Positions 18,651 through 30,064 of a stretch of 58,355 nt of DNA are shown here, one piece after another. A program made the translations under genes and the position numbers. The stretch comes from Nemertoderma westbladi. Taxonomy: Eukaryota > Xenacoelomorpha > Nemertodermatida > Nemertodermatidae. How positions within the stretch are numbered: position 1 is the stretch's first letter; every line of letters begins with the position of its first letter. Under the pieces are notes generated by a model. The model worked only from the letters and a program-made list of their open reading frames with translations, was not told where the DNA came from and did no database searches. The stretch is taken from assembly GCA_032718475.1 (NCBI GenBank), contig JAUCBJ010008206.1:1-58355 (forward strand). The letters run 5' to 3'.

Positions 18651-20760
18651 ATTATGAACAATGGAGAATATAATTTTAATTATTTGTGGGGAATTACAGT
18701 ATTTGTAGTTATGCTCTTAAACTTTCTGGTACAACCAAATAATGACGTGGTGACATACTGGAAATACTGTACATAGTAAATGTATGGCGTGGAGATATGG
18801 TAGTGCGAAATTAATTTTTTTTACCGGAAACGAGTTTTATAAATACATATAGGATAGGCCCTAATAGATTAAAAAAAAAAAGGATAAATTAATTATAGAT
18901 AAAATATAGGCCTAGTTCTTTATAAAAAAAAACGTGTCAGAAATAACTTCTTGACACTAATTTAATTTAACCGAAATTCAGATGTTCTGCCCACGTGTAT
19001 TGAATTTTGCATTTGATGGCCTTTTAGGTGCAATTCCTGCAAAACCTAAAAGCATAATTAGGCATCATAATTGAATTTGGTAAATTAAAATTAGTGACAA
19101 AAAGTACTTATTCTAGAATCTATAATATAACTCTAGAATCTAATCTTCCAAATCTAGATAAGAAATATTATATCTTTGCACAAAACCCACACTTTTGGTG
19201 TGTTATATTTCTCAGCAAGTCCTGTAAAGATAAGTACCGTGCAAAACCTACCCTACAGAAAATAAATAACACATTCCCACGATCCGATCAAAATTGCTAA
19301 ATGCCTACAGGAGCCTAGTCAGCCTTAAGGGGCCAACTATAACCACCACTGAAATGAAATTTTCGAAAATTTGCACAATTTTTTGTAGTTTGATAGAAGG
19401 GCTTCCATAAGGTGATATCGGTTTTCAACATTGAATTATTTTTTGACCTCAAAACTGCTCTTTTCAACAACATATTTATATTGCTGATATTTATGACTCT
19501 CTGTATAAAACAATCTTTTTATCAGTTTGCGATTTTGACTTTTTTCATCACTAAATTCCCTGCTACTATTTTATTTTTTACTCAATTGCCATCAAACATA
19601 TACCAAAATGTTCAGCAGCTTTAGGAGTACTATCGTTGGTTTTGTAAAACATGAGCATTTGGATCTTCTAGAGCCGATTTTGTAACAATTTTTTTGCACC
19701 TAATTTTTTTGCACCGACCAGCTCAAAAAGTACCATATTTTTCGAACAAACGGTTTATGAAGCTCAGCATACTCAGTTTTCATAGTATATAAAAGTTCAC
19801 AGATCATTGTGTTAAAGTTTCAGAATAGTAGCTTTATAATTAAAACAAATAGATTTTGGGTAATGCAGTAATGGTCCCATTAATATATTAAAAAATTAAA
19901 GCTTGAGAAATTCTACCAAAACCATTACACTTTTTATACTGTAGCAAAGGTTTTATAGGCATAATATGTCGTTTAGTAATCAATTCTTGATGAAAACTAT
20001 TTTTGCAAAGTACTGTACTTATTTTATTAAAGTACTTAGTACTTATTTCAGTATTTGCACGGAGTCATCCAACGAAAATACTTTATATTTCCTTCGCAAC
20101 ATTTTCACAATTTCAGTTGTTTTTAGCAGCTTTTTCTTTTGAAAGGGTTTGCGAAAAAATATCAATTTTCGGGCCATTTTTGGAAATTACTAAAATGTGC
20201 CTTAGGGCCACCAGAGGCTTAATCCGGCACTGGGCCAACCTGCTCGTGGCCCAGGCAGCCAGGCCTGGCACTGCCCCCAGAATCAGTAATACATCAGTAC
20301 ATTGACCATGGCTGCCAGCAGGCCAGACTACTGTACTCATAATACTGGGTTCCCCGGCTTTAGATCCTGAACGAACTTAGATCTTGGGTGAACTTATTAG
20401 ATCCTTCGCCATACGAACTTAGATCCTTCCCATACGAACTTGGATCTTTCCCATAGGAACTTAGATCCTCAACATACGAAAACTTAGATCCCACCTTGCA
20501 TATATTACTGTACCGTAGCTATGTCTTAATGTGAAATGTCATTCCCATACAGTAGGCCAGCAGACCTTACTGTAATGTAAATATTATCACGCTTGAAGGG
20601 AAACGAATTTAGATCCCACCACCAATACATTATTGCAATGAATTAGCTATTAAACCATCGATCATAATGCTAGAGAATTTATCATGTGATTGTGTTGTAG
20701 GATTTTTGAGGAGGTTAGAGTATGTAGAACTGCAATCCTGCATTTGGGCTACTCGCAATA
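18651..20760. other. AT-rich non-coding DNA
   Basis: No gene with recognisable homology. Short ORFs at 19.1-20.3 kb have no family features. A block of CATACGAACTTAGATCC repeats at about 20355-20500 matches that at 11.8 kb. Confidence 0.5.
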
Positions 20761-21039
20761 ACTGTCTATTTGTACAGTCAATTTCGCATCCTGAGAGCTT
20801 GCCCTGTCCCTGTGGTACCTTATGCTTGTAGCACCGCGGTAACGTACGTAACGTTTAAGGATGCTAACGGCACGGTAGAGTCTGTGCCAAGAGCTATAGT
20901 GCTTCATACAGCTCTACCGAGTAAAGGGGAGAGGCCGTCGGATAGATCAGGGGTAGATATGGTGACATTTGTTTTAAGTTCTACCACGTCGGGTAAACCC
21001 TGGTCATCCTGTATATGCATTGTGGTTATATCGACACCT

Positions 21040-21384
21040 TTAAACAGTTTCGATTTTGAAGCCTTGTTTTTCGTCTTGGCTATATCGACTCCCTTTTGCC
21101 TGCTGCCGTATTTCTCCGGATGTTAGGTTTGGGGGCCACTTATCCTTTGTTTCCTGTAGGAAAGCTGGTCCTTGCAACCAGCATTTGGCGTTTATTAACA
21201 CTTGGGGTGTGGTGCCATGAAACGCAATATCTGCTGGGTTTAATAAGCCAGGACAGTGTCTCCATTGGTCAACTTCTGTGTCTCTCAGAATATGGGCCAC
21301 ACGATTGGTCCCATATAAGCTGAACTGACACGTAGTGTTAGTCAAGTATTCTATAACAAGAGCAGTGTCGGTCCAATAAACCAC
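21040..21384 (-). pseudogene. BEL/Pao RNase H C-terminal fragment
   Basis: A 114-codon open segment with VYWTDTALVIEYL, ILRDTEVDQWRHCPGLLNPAD and WLQGPAFL, all typical of the BEL/Pao RNase H end. It is separated from the rest of RNase H by the TIR element starting at 21413, which split the ORF. Confidence 0.8.
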
Positions 21385-21412
21385 CTCACTACAGTATAAT
21401 CTCTCTGTGCTA

Positions 21413-22123
21413 GTACCCAGTGAAAAATGTGCATGCGTATCGCAAGTGATTTTAAAGCGTCATGCGTTTTTATTGCGGCTTAATAAATAGCGATAAAACT
21501 CTTGTGATTCGCATGTAAAATAGGGAAGCGATTCCACGCATGCGATTCACAACTTATTTTACGCTGTCGAATACAGAGATTATATTAATATATTTTATAG
21601 ATTTGAAAATTATAGGGAATAGTTAAAAGTTTATCATGGTTATTCTAATCTATTTGTATTAAGCTCTATATAACCAACCATTTCTAGTATTGATTCATAC
21701 AGCATGTCTAATGTTCTAAGTCTAGAGAGTGAAATGTAAAGTACTGTAATGTAAGGTAAGTACAGTAGGCAGATGATATGGAAGCCCATAGTATCAAACA
21801 GTAGTGGAATAATCACCTACTGTATCATATTTTCTGCCACAAAAGGTCTCAATGTATTACACAAAAATCACAACCAGTAGATTTTTGCGATATTTATGCG
21901 TCATGACGCTTGAAAGTCGCAAGTGAATCGCATGTGAGTTTTATGCGACTGAACGCAAATTGTTGTGATTTTTATGCGACTTAAACGCAAGTTGTTTCAA
22001 TATTTATGTGACATAACTCAAGTAGATCGCTTGCGTAAAGGTCGGGCCATAACTCTTGGGAATCACATGAGATACGCCTGCGTTGCACGCTTGCGATACG
22101 CTTGCGCACTTTTCACTGGGTAC
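21413..22123. mobile_element. Non-autonomous TIR element nested in the BEL/Pao relic
   Basis: The ends GTACCCAGTGAAAA.TG.GCA, then GCGTATCGCAAG, are inverted at 22090-22123, giving TIRs of about 34 bp. The interior is non-coding and contains further GCGACTTAAACGCAAG-like subterminal repeats in both orientations. The pattern TA-CCCAGTG...CACTGGG-TA allows a TA target duplication, but the superfamily is uncertain. Confidence 0.75.
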
Positions 22124-22189
22124 ATTCTAGCAATAATGGTACCATATACGGTCACTTTGAGTTCAGCCCGGGGATTGGTAAGGGTGTCC

Positions 22190-22585
22190 TTAGTACTTGC
22201 AATGGGTCTTACGAGAGCCTTTGATGCAACCAAGGCCATTTGTTATGCCCTCAATGATCTCGCATCTACAATAGGCAACTACTCCGATGCCCTTTTCGCT
22301 TGCGTCACTGAATACATGGAGCTCAAAGGTCTGTGAAGGGTCTACGTCCTTAAAATCGGCTCTGGGCACCGAGAATTTCTCTAAATCAGGTAGGGACCGT
22401 TCCCACCGCCACCAGTCTACTAATATGACTCCCGTCAAGGGATCATCCCAACTGTCATTTTCCCTCCACCACATGTACTGCACAAGATCTCGGGCTTGGA
22501 TTATGACTGGGCTAATGAAACCTAAGGGGTCGAAATAAGTACTGAGGATGCTCAAACAACGGCTTTGTTCTCGTGGTGCTCTCAC
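22190..22585 (-). pseudogene. BEL/Pao RT C-terminus and RNase H fragment
   Basis: A 131-codon segment with STYFDPLGFISPVIIQA, the WWRWERSLPDLEKFSVPR block and LHVFSDASEKGIGVVAY (RNase H start). Frameshifted relative to the RT piece upstream. Confidence 0.82.
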
Positions 22586-22851
22586 GTAGTTTCACCCAAA
22601 AAACCGTTCTATCACTCTCGGTAATCTAACGGAGACCTAACGTTTTAGTCTCTGGTAGATTATCCTTGTTGAGGGCTAGCTCTGTATTCCCGCATTCAGT
22701 GGGGTCTATGGGTTTTAAAAAATCCCGAGAGTTACTAGTAAACTTAGTCAAGTGGAATCACCCAAGCTTTAGACAATTCACCATTCCCTTGGCGATGTCT
22801 ATGGCCTCAGTTACAGAAGGGGCTGATTTAAGGTTGTCGTCCATATAGTTA

Positions 22852-23322
22852 TCACGTTTGATGTTGTCTATAAACCAATGCAGAGAATTCATCCCGATGA
22901 TCATCGGCGGTCCTATGAAGATCTGAGCATGAGTTCGAAGGGCTATATATAATACCGAACGCCTGAATAGTCATACGGTATTCTACAGGCTTTCTATCTA
23001 AGTCCCCATCTGTCCACCACAGAAAACGCATACTGTCCCGGTCAGTCTCCAACGCTTTGACCTGGAGAAACATGCCCTCTATGTCAGAAGCGAAAGCAAC
23101 AGCGTATAGCCGCATGCGTATCAGAATACCAGGTAGTGACTGAAACAGGTTGGGCCCAGGTAACAATTCCAAGTTTAAAGATTGTCCTCGGTAACGTGCT
23201 GATCCATCAAATACAACTCTAATGCGTCCCAGTTTGTCTTCCCGTTCGACATAATAGTGTGTTAAAGTAATAAGTCTTGTCTGTATGAGGGGAATTCGGG
23301 GGTACCAACTCAACGTATCCAT
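22852..23322 (-). pseudogene. BEL/Pao reverse transcriptase fragment
   Basis: A 156-codon segment with RIRVVFDGSARYRGQSL, a degraded motif A (ASDIEGMFLQV) and the FLWWTDGD and EYRMTIQAFG blocks. The frame fails after the RRTADD-like block, before the YVDD catalytic motif. Confidence 0.82.
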
Positions 23323-23698
23323 TTACGTATGAATTTATCCATTTGTTCCTGGTAGAGAGCGCGGGCCGGCAAAATTGATGTAAGGCGTCTCTTAAGTTGT
23401 GATAGACGCTTATGTGCCAAAGGTTCATTGTTAAAGAGTTTAGGTTGGGGGCCCTCCAGAGAAGTCCTACCTCATACCTTCCTTGGTCGGGCAGGAATCT
23501 TGTTGTAGTTCTCTGGATTTGTTTCGCCCGTTCCTCTTCCACTGATAGAGCCTTATCATTGGAATTTCGTTCTATAATTTCTTGTTGCAACCAGGAGGCA
23601 GTATGTTCCTCCAATCTTAAAAACCGTCGCGCTTCCTCGAGCTCATTTATCTCTTGTTGGGGTTCATTCGGTGCAATTAGTAGATGACATAGTTCCAA
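23219..23698 (-). pseudogene. BEL/Pao pol fragment upstream of RT
   Basis: A 159-codon segment with FLRLEEHTASWLQQEI, TTTRFLPDQGRYEVGLLWR and ISVYHNLRDALHQF, matching the BEL/Pao region between protease and RT. It overlaps the RT piece in another frame. Confidence 0.75.
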
Positions 23699-23888
23699 TT
23701 GAGCTTCATGTACAGTATGTCTTCTTCAGCTATCAAGAATGTAGCATCAGGCTCACTTTGTCGTGTGAGAAAACAGTCCTGGTCGGAGGACAGGGATACA
23801 TCGCTGTCACTGCTGGTGTCTGTGTCACTAGGAATGTTCGGGACATCGTCATACATCTCTACTATCTCATGACACATGAGTTGCCAGG

Positions 23889-24430
23889 TTACAGAAAGAC
23901 GGTGTCAGGTCCCTTCCGTTCCATAATGGTCCGATGTGAGGGTCCCGTACAGTACCATCCCACTCTCGTCCTGCCGGCATAAGCTGACATTAGTTCGGGG
24001 TGTCGCTGCCACTTCTCCAAGACTTCCATGGCTTCTGGCACGTTTTGGCCTATCAGCGTTTGTACTCCTGGGTAGTCTGGATCGAAGCGAGGACTGTGGT
24101 ATTTTTTAACAAGTACGTCCTCATCCCAATTGTAGTCTTTAGCCTGACTTTTGGCGAATTTTTTTATGGCAACCATTTTGACATTTGTTACCTTGTGATC
24201 ACCATTATAATCCTGAGGGTTGGACTAACGGGGAAGCCTTATAATATTGGGTTTCCACAGTGGATTGCCACTTCCTCATAATCCCTGACAGGGTTAGCTT
24301 CTTTCCTTGAAAAAGGATTTAGCAAGATCCGCATCAATGAAGGTGCCTGTACTTCCGCTATCCATCAAGGCATTTATGACCACACTGGTGTCCTCTACAT
24401 TAAGTCTAATCTGAAGTATGGGGAACTCTC
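23889..24430 (-). pseudogene. BEL/Pao aspartic protease region
   Basis: NALMDSGSTGTFIDADLAKS at about 24320-24410 has the DSG catalytic triad of retroviral-like proteases. The 95-codon segment at 23889-24176 carries TLIGQNVPEAMEVLEKW and AGRTRVGWYCTGPS of the BEL peptidase domain. Stops separate the two. Confidence 0.78.
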
Positions 24431-24440
24431 TAAAAGCAAC

Positions 24441-25021
24441 AAGCTTATAAGAACACTAGGCTCAAATTAGTGGAAAAAACCCATCAAGAACAATTCAGGC
24501 TATGATTCTATCATTATAACAAATGCTAAAATTCATTGATATCAACAAAGTTGTGTTAATATTAAAGGGACAGAAAACAAAATGAAAATGCAATTGATAC
24601 AGTATGAAGCTGTTTGGGCCAAAAATATTTCACACCACAACGAACTTGTAATGTGTGTTCGGCGGTTACAAGCCATCACACACCAACGGACTTGGTTGTA
24701 GTCTGTGTCACTGTGTCCACTTTCTCGGCTAAACAGGGACCCCACTCATAACATTACATGCATTGAGGTGCGCGTAGGGCGTAGGCAGTTTTACAGATTT
24801 CAAACCACTTGGTAAAATATTGTAGAGGGAAATTCAAACATTAATTTTGTCAGTCACTCATTTTCTTTGAGTCATGGCTGACTGGGACTGCTGACATGTC
24901 ATCGCTACGTACGTGACGTACTCTACCGAAGAAAACTTCTAAACACTGAAAGATTTATTACAGTCTGTACCTTTGCCATTTGCCAGCATACTGTCTGCTG
25001 GCCTGCAGGCCTGTCAGACTT
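24441..25021. other. Non-coding DNA upstream of MRPL11
   Basis: No gene is seen. CTACGTACGTGACGTAC near 24905-24922 lies about 100 bp upstream of the start and contains a CRE-like TGACGTA; the promoter should lie here, but none can be fixed from sequence alone. Confidence 0.4.
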
Positions 25022-25687
25022 ATGGCGTCACGACTGAAAAAACCCATGGGAAAAAGAAGTAAATCGGTAGAGAAGCCGGCGCCTTCGTCGGGAATGCTGA
25101 AACTCTTAATCCGATCAGGTCAAGCGATGGCCGCGCCTCCGATCGGTCCACAGGTCAGTCGATACGGGATCGCGGTTCAGCCATTCTGCAAGGACTTCAA
25201 CGAGCGAACCAAGAAACATGTGGAAGGTATGCCGTTGCCAACCAGAGTGTTTGTCGACACGGAGAACAAATCCTATGAAATGTCCATTAGCGCGCCCACC
25301 AGTATGTACCTACTGCGAGCCGCAGCCGGCGTCCAGGGCGACTGGCCCAAACCACAACCAGACAGCCCGGCAAAACTCGGTCTCCTCTCCTTCAAACACA
25401 TTTACGAGATTGCGAAGGTTAAAGGGACCGATTTCCAGCTGGAGGATCTATCGATGGAATTGAAGTGCTCCATGTTGATAAACACATGTAAGTGGTTGGG
25501 GATTCGAGTGGTGCCGAGGGTATCTGAGGCAGAGATGGCCGAGTTCCAGAAACTGAGGGGCGAGTATTTGGAAGAAGAAGTCCGTAGGGAAGAGATGAAG
25601 ACAGCGGCAGATAAAGCCGATAAAACAGCCAGGGCGAAAGCCGCCTTAAGCGATCTTGCCGGTAGGAAAACATCAGCCAAATCCTGA
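25022..25687 (+). CDS. MRPL11: Mitochondrial ribosomal protein uL11m
   Basis: 221 codons. uL11m binds large-subunit rRNA at the GTPase-associated centre of the mitochondrial ribosome. The ORF shows the L11 signature: an N-terminal domain with APPIGPQVSRYGI and FCKDFNERTK, and the RNA-binding C-terminal domain with KLGLLSFKHIYEIAKVK and KWLGIRV. A charged, alanine- and lysine-rich tail follows. The basic start MASRLKK fits a mitochondrial targeting region, so I prefer this ATG over the in-frame ATG 42 bp upstream. There is no intron, which is unusual but not exceptional; it could be the functional gene or a retrocopy that stayed intact. An AATAAA lies at 25871. Confidence 0.93.
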   Translation: MASRLKKPMGKRSKSVEKPAPSSGMLKLLIRSGQAMAAPPIGPQVSRYGIAVQPFCKDFNERTKKHVEGMPLPTRVFVDTENKSYEMSISAPTSMYLLRAAAGVQGDWPKPQPDSPAKLGLLSFKHIYEIAKVKGTDFQLEDLSMELKCSMLINTCKWLGIRVVPRVSEAEMAEFQKLRGEYLEEEVRREEMKTAADKADKTARAKAALSDLAGRKTSAKS

Positions 25688-25870
25688 TTGAGTTAGTAAA
25701 TAGTTTTCATATTGAGGTGAGCTTACTGGTCCCTTCTAATAGATCAAATATATCGCAAATATATCCCGCGGGGAGGGCGGACGACATAGTACTTAGCACT
25801 TTTGTGCTTTCCGCTACGGCCACAGCGACTGCCATGGAATTCGGCATTACTGGAAGGAACATTTGTATTT

Positions 25871-25876
25871 AATAAA
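25871..25876 (+). terminator. Candidate polyadenylation signal of MRPL11
   Basis: AATAAA about 185 bp after the stop codon. Confidence 0.5.
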
Positions 25877-26171
25877 ACTAAATATTAAGTCCCGATTCCA
25901 TTAGAAAGTGAATTTTATAAGCTATTGGTGCGCGATAAGGAATAATATTAACCATTGAAGTTCTTGACAGTTGTTCTTTAAATATTGTTAAATATATGGG
26001 TAATTGGATAATAGTACTAAGTAATATAATAGTGTTCGTTCATTGTGACTACTGTAATTCGAAACCATATTTTACCATTTCATGAAAATAACTCCTTCGA
26101 TAGGACACATTGCTGTTTAAAGAATTTGATAATACAACATTTATTATCATTAGTAAAAATATGCATACATT

Positions 26172-26992
26172 ACTACGGTGGCTGAATCATGCCAAATAAA
26201 ACCAATTTTCTTAGTCATAAAATCATATAAATCCACTTTTCTTAGTCGTGGAAAAATCATATAAAACTACTTTTATGTACCGTGCGAGTTTTAAAAAACA
26301 TATAAACACACTTTTCTCAGTCGAATAAAAATCATAGAAAATCATTTTTTCAGGTCTATTAAATATCATATAAAACCATTTTTCCAGGTCTGTTAAATAT
26401 TAATACAGTAATATAAAACCACTTCTCTCAAGTCGAGTAAAAATAATATAAAACCATAAATCATTTTGAAGGAGATTATAAAATCAAGACCGGTACCTCA
26501 TTGTGATAGAGCCCAGCCCAATAACTGAATAAGCAATATAATATAACTAATATACTGTAGCACATGCAGACATGGCAGCATGGTGCCATCAGTGGTAGGC
26601 ACATTTGTCTAACCAGTCTGCAAATGGAAAAGTGACAACAGAAAATCGGTTTTATGTGATTTTTGTGGTTTATATATTATATGATTTTTATTCGACTGAG
26701 AAAAGTCAGAAAGTGGTTTTATATGATTTTACTCGACCGAGAAAAGTGGTTTTATATGTTTTTTAAAACTCGCACAGAACATAAAAGTGGTTTTATATGA
26801 TTTTAAGTCGACTAAGAAAAGTGGTTTTATATGATATTTAATGGCCTTGAAAAATGGTTTTATATAATTTTTAAAACTCGCACGGTACATAAAAGTATTT
26901 TATATGATTTTTCCACGTCTAAGAAAAGTGGTTTTATATGATTTTATGACTAAGAAAATTGGTTTTGTTTGGCCTGATTCAGCCACCGTAGT
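26172..26992. mobile_element. 820-bp foldback (long-TIR) element
   Basis: The left end ACTACGGTGGCTGAATCA, continuing AAACCAATTTTCTTAGTCAT, is matched in inverse by the right end (GATTCAGCCACCGTAGT, 26976-26992). The arms continue as many inverted copies of AGAAAAGTGGTTTTATATGA with CGAC- or GTGCGAGTTTTA-type spacers, so most of the element can fold on itself. Non-coding. No clear target duplication. Confidence 0.82.
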
Positions 26993-27045
26993 TTGCGATC
27001 TCAACTATACTAGTCACCGGTATTGGGTTTGGGGGTGGTTGGATA

Positions 27046-28516
27046 CTAGGATCGGCATGCTGCATTGCAGCTGCATTTTTAAGAATGCTGTGCCGCTTGT
27101 CAACAAAATTGCACCGCCACAACTCCCTATCACCCATGACATTTGCTAGATCATCCGCATCTTTAAGGCCAGTGTCCTTTAAGATGCGTCTCAAGAAAGT
27201 CATGGGCTGTCCACCATGCTTATTCACTCCATGAGGCTGCCAAAGTACAAGATTATGCACTGGCTGGTCCTCACGGCGAAAGCAATGTCCTGCAAAGCGG
27301 AGGCGATTTTGTTCTAGTGTCAAGCTTGGGGGAACCAATGAGACACCTCCAATGTTATATAGTGTCTGGTTGGAGATGTGTGCATTGTACTTGACACAAT
27401 GTACCCGGCGTAGCATTCTTGTGAATGTGCCATCCAGAGATTTGGTGTCCTCAGCAGTTAGAGCCCAGCATGGACTCCCGTAGAGGAGTACTGGAACTAT
27501 TGCTGCTCTAAATAATCGGACCTTAAGTTTCCGATTAATTCTAGGTGACTTCCAAATCCTGGAAAGCCTATTCAAGGCTGCCCATGCCTTTCCCTTACGT
27601 ATTCGAAGGTCCTCACCTGACTTCCGGATCCATGATCCCAGGTAACAGAAGTCGTCCACATGCTCAAGCATACCATCCTTTGAGCTTATGCTCATCCGAT
27701 CAGAGACTTGCTGAGGACTTTCAAAGTTAACTGTCAGAATTTTGGTCTTTCTGGAGTTAATAAAAAGACCAACACTAGAAGCAGCATGTTCTAATGAGCT
27801 GAGGAGCCGCTGGGCTCCCTCTAATGATTCTGAGAGTACACCTAAGTCATCAGCAAAGTCTAGATCAGTTAGGTACTTGGCAGGATTTCCTCGACTTCTG
27901 GAGCCAGTAGGTGGAGTTATCATCACCCCATCATCATTATGATGATCTAAGGACATGCGTAGAACATAGTCAACCACAATAATGAACAAGAATGGTGCAA
28001 GTGTGTCTCCTTGGAGGACGCCCCATAACACTTCAAATGGTTCTGTGTCACCGTCAACAGTAGACACAAATGTTGTCGAACCATCGTATACTGATCTGAT
28101 TGCTGCAATAATTTCATCAGGAATCCCATATAATGAAAGTATGCTGAACATACGTGAGCGAGAGACTGAATCAAAGGCCTTGAAGAAGTCAACAAAGATA
28201 ACAGCCAGATGCCTGTCTTTCTTTTTTGATAACTCTTCAATTATCCTTCTAAGTGCCAAAATGGGCTCCATGGTCCCACGACCTTTACGGAACCCATTCT
28301 GATTTCCACGTAGCAGTCTCTCAATGGGATCCCTGATGCGATTTAATAGAATTCTATTGTATAGTTTTGCAGCAATCGAGATCAATGAGATTCCCCGAAA
28401 CGAACCATAGAGTGTTAGGTTGCCCTTCTTGGGAACTGGCACCAACTTATTTGTTTTCATTTCTTGTGGGACTCTTGTTGTACGGTACATGTCTACTATG
28501 ATGGGATAGATACCCA
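27046..28516 (-). mobile_element. 5'-truncated LINE insertion, copy 1
   Basis: A 13-bp duplication GGGTGGTTGGATA flanks it (27033-27045 and 28517-28529). The 3' end on the minus strand is CAGCATGCCGATCCTAG, identical to copies at 14339 and 33480. The 5' side is cut within the RT N-terminus, the usual result of incomplete target-primed reverse transcription. Confidence 0.92.
27060..28490 (-). pseudogene. LINE reverse transcriptase, 5'-truncated ORF
   Basis: The open frame is about 500 codons (it runs past the element into flanking DNA as far as 26979). It contains RT fingers and palm: YGSFRGISLISIAAKLYNRI, motif A FVDFFKAFDS, LQGDTLAPFLF, the catalytic FADD box in DLDFADDLGVL, and then the thumb and C-terminal region with RFAGHCFRR. 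The endonuclease is missing through 5' truncation. The RT motifs look intact, so the insertion is fairly young, but without endonuclease and promoter it should be inactive. Near the 3' end the frame departs from copy 2 because of a small indel. Clade not determined. Confidence 0.88.
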
Positions 28517-28529
28517 GGGTGGTTGGATA

Positions 28530-29200
28530 ATGCAGGAGAAAAAAGAAAAAAGAACGAGTTGGTTTGAATCATCAATTTATTATGACTGATATAGTTCTAT
28601 TAACACTCTATCAAACTGTTTCACGCTGATTCAAAATATATGGGACACCCCAAACGCGAAAATAAATAGAATATACACAATAAATGTAATAATAAAAAAA
28701 ATAATAATAATAAAAATAACTTTCCTACCTACATGTTATCCTACCAATAGATAGGCGTTAATTGGACACACACTGTCCCTCCATTGGTTGGTTTTCCCTT
28801 CGCCACTCACACATTCCTACCTACTTGTTAACCTACCAATAGATACGCGTTAATTGGACACACACTGTCCCTCCATTGGTTGGTTTTCCCTTCGCCACTC
28901 ACATATCCCTACCTACTTGTTAACCTACCAATAGATACGCGTTAATTGGACACACACACTGTCCCTCCATTGGTTGGTTTTCCCTTCGCCACTCCCTATT
29001 TCCTATGGCCCTATGCTAACTTCCACAGTTGGACCGCAGTCACCATCGGGTCGGTAGACTACTAAATATTTACGCGGCTCAAGTGGAGGAGTGGCCTTTG
29101 ACCGGAAGACGGCTCCGAACTGAGTATTGGGGTACTAAACTTTAGGCCTACTTTGAACTTACCACTACAGTAACTCTTGTCGTTTTTCTGTAAAATTATT
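28530..29200. repeat. ~90-bp tandem repeat (three copies) in non-coding DNA
   Basis: CTACCAATAGATACGCGTTA, then ATTGGACACACACTGTCCC, then TCCATTGGTTGGTTTTCCC recurs at about 28741, 28831 and 28920. The remainder of the stretch holds no gene. Confidence 0.85.
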
Positions 29201-29204
29201 TACG

Positions 29205-29600
29205 TGTCAAAGGTTGGAAGGCCCACTTTGAGAAGCTTCTAAACAATTACAGTGTATTGCCTGGTAACTTTAAGATACATCGTGTAATTAAGTCTGTGCT
29301 CACAGATATCCCCATTGGTGACATCTCCTTTCCTGAATTCAAGACTGCAGCTAGGAGGATCTAGACCAATCGTGCCAGTTGAGTAGATGGCGTGCCCCCT
29401 GAGGTCTTTCAATTCCTGAGCGTTTGAAGCTCATTCACCCAATTATTGTGGACATGTTGGCCAAAGGCTCGTGGCAAATATTTTGGTTCCCAAAGAAGGG
29501 GAATCTAATCTAACAACCCGTGGATCTTTTCGTGGAATCTTTAAGGCCTTAGACTCAGCCTCCCGACACCCTTGGGAGTTAGTGTGTACGCCCTACCCTA
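29205..29600 (+). pseudogene. Degenerate fragment of the same LINE family
   Basis: Plus-strand frames give GWKAHFEKLLNN at the start, DIPIGDISF, GVPPEVF and KALDSAS, matching in order the endonuclease-RT linker and RT motif A of the 33480-36287 copy, with stops, deletions and frame changes. This is an older copy in the opposite orientation. Confidence 0.72.
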
Positions 29601-30064
29601 CTGTATAGGTAACAACCAAGACAGATGAGCTTTCGGCTTGCACCGGAGGTATTTCTTGTTTCGCACGTTCACCGATCACTTCAGTTTTACTTTTAATTTA
29701 CCCTTAAGGTAGATACTTGTAGGCCTACTGTTGTTAACATGTTAGTTAATTATTTAAAAATGTATTCTACAGGAAAAGTTTACCTAATTCCAGAACGTAT
29801 TTTTAAATTAATTTTTTTACATTGTAAAATTTTGTGGAACACAAATTATTTGTTCAAGAACCTTTTTATATAATAAAACAAAAAAATAATAGCTACAGTA
29901 TTATAACAGTAATAATAACTACAGCATTATTACGGTATTACTACACCTTGGGTCACACCTACGAAATTTTTTTTTAATACATAAATAGGTTATTTAAGAA
30001 TACTAATATTGTTCTACAATGTATATTAATAAATAGATAATTGTTCTAGAATGTATATTAACAG
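29601..30064. other. AT-rich non-coding stretch
   Basis: Nothing recognisable is seen; terminal repeats of the adjoining transposase gene were not found. Confidence 0.45.

Larger units (their letters stand above)
21030..24440 (-). mobile_element. Decayed BEL/Pao LTR retrotransposon pol region
   Basis: Read on the minus strand, the pieces lie in BEL/Pao order: aspartic protease (DSGSTGTFI, about 24320-24430), the peptidase region (LIGQNVPEAMEV, RTRVGWYCTG, about 23889-24176), reverse transcriptase (RVVFDGSARYRG, MRFLWWTDGDLDRKPVEYRM, about 22850-23330) and RNase H (YFDPLGFISPV, FSDASEKGIG, then VYWTDTALVIEYL). Many frame breaks, a missing RT active-site block and an inserted TIR element at 21413-22123 show it is dead. 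No LTRs were recognised. Confidence 0.85.

Noticed and set aside
20770-23982. Plus-strand ORFs in the BEL/Pao region
   Set aside because: Antisense to recognisable minus-strand pol fragments; no similarity of their own.
24900-25021. MRPL11 start at the upstream in-frame ATG (24980)
   Set aside because: The extra 14 residues are cysteine-rich and unlike a targeting peptide; the ATG at 25022 gives the expected basic N-terminus.
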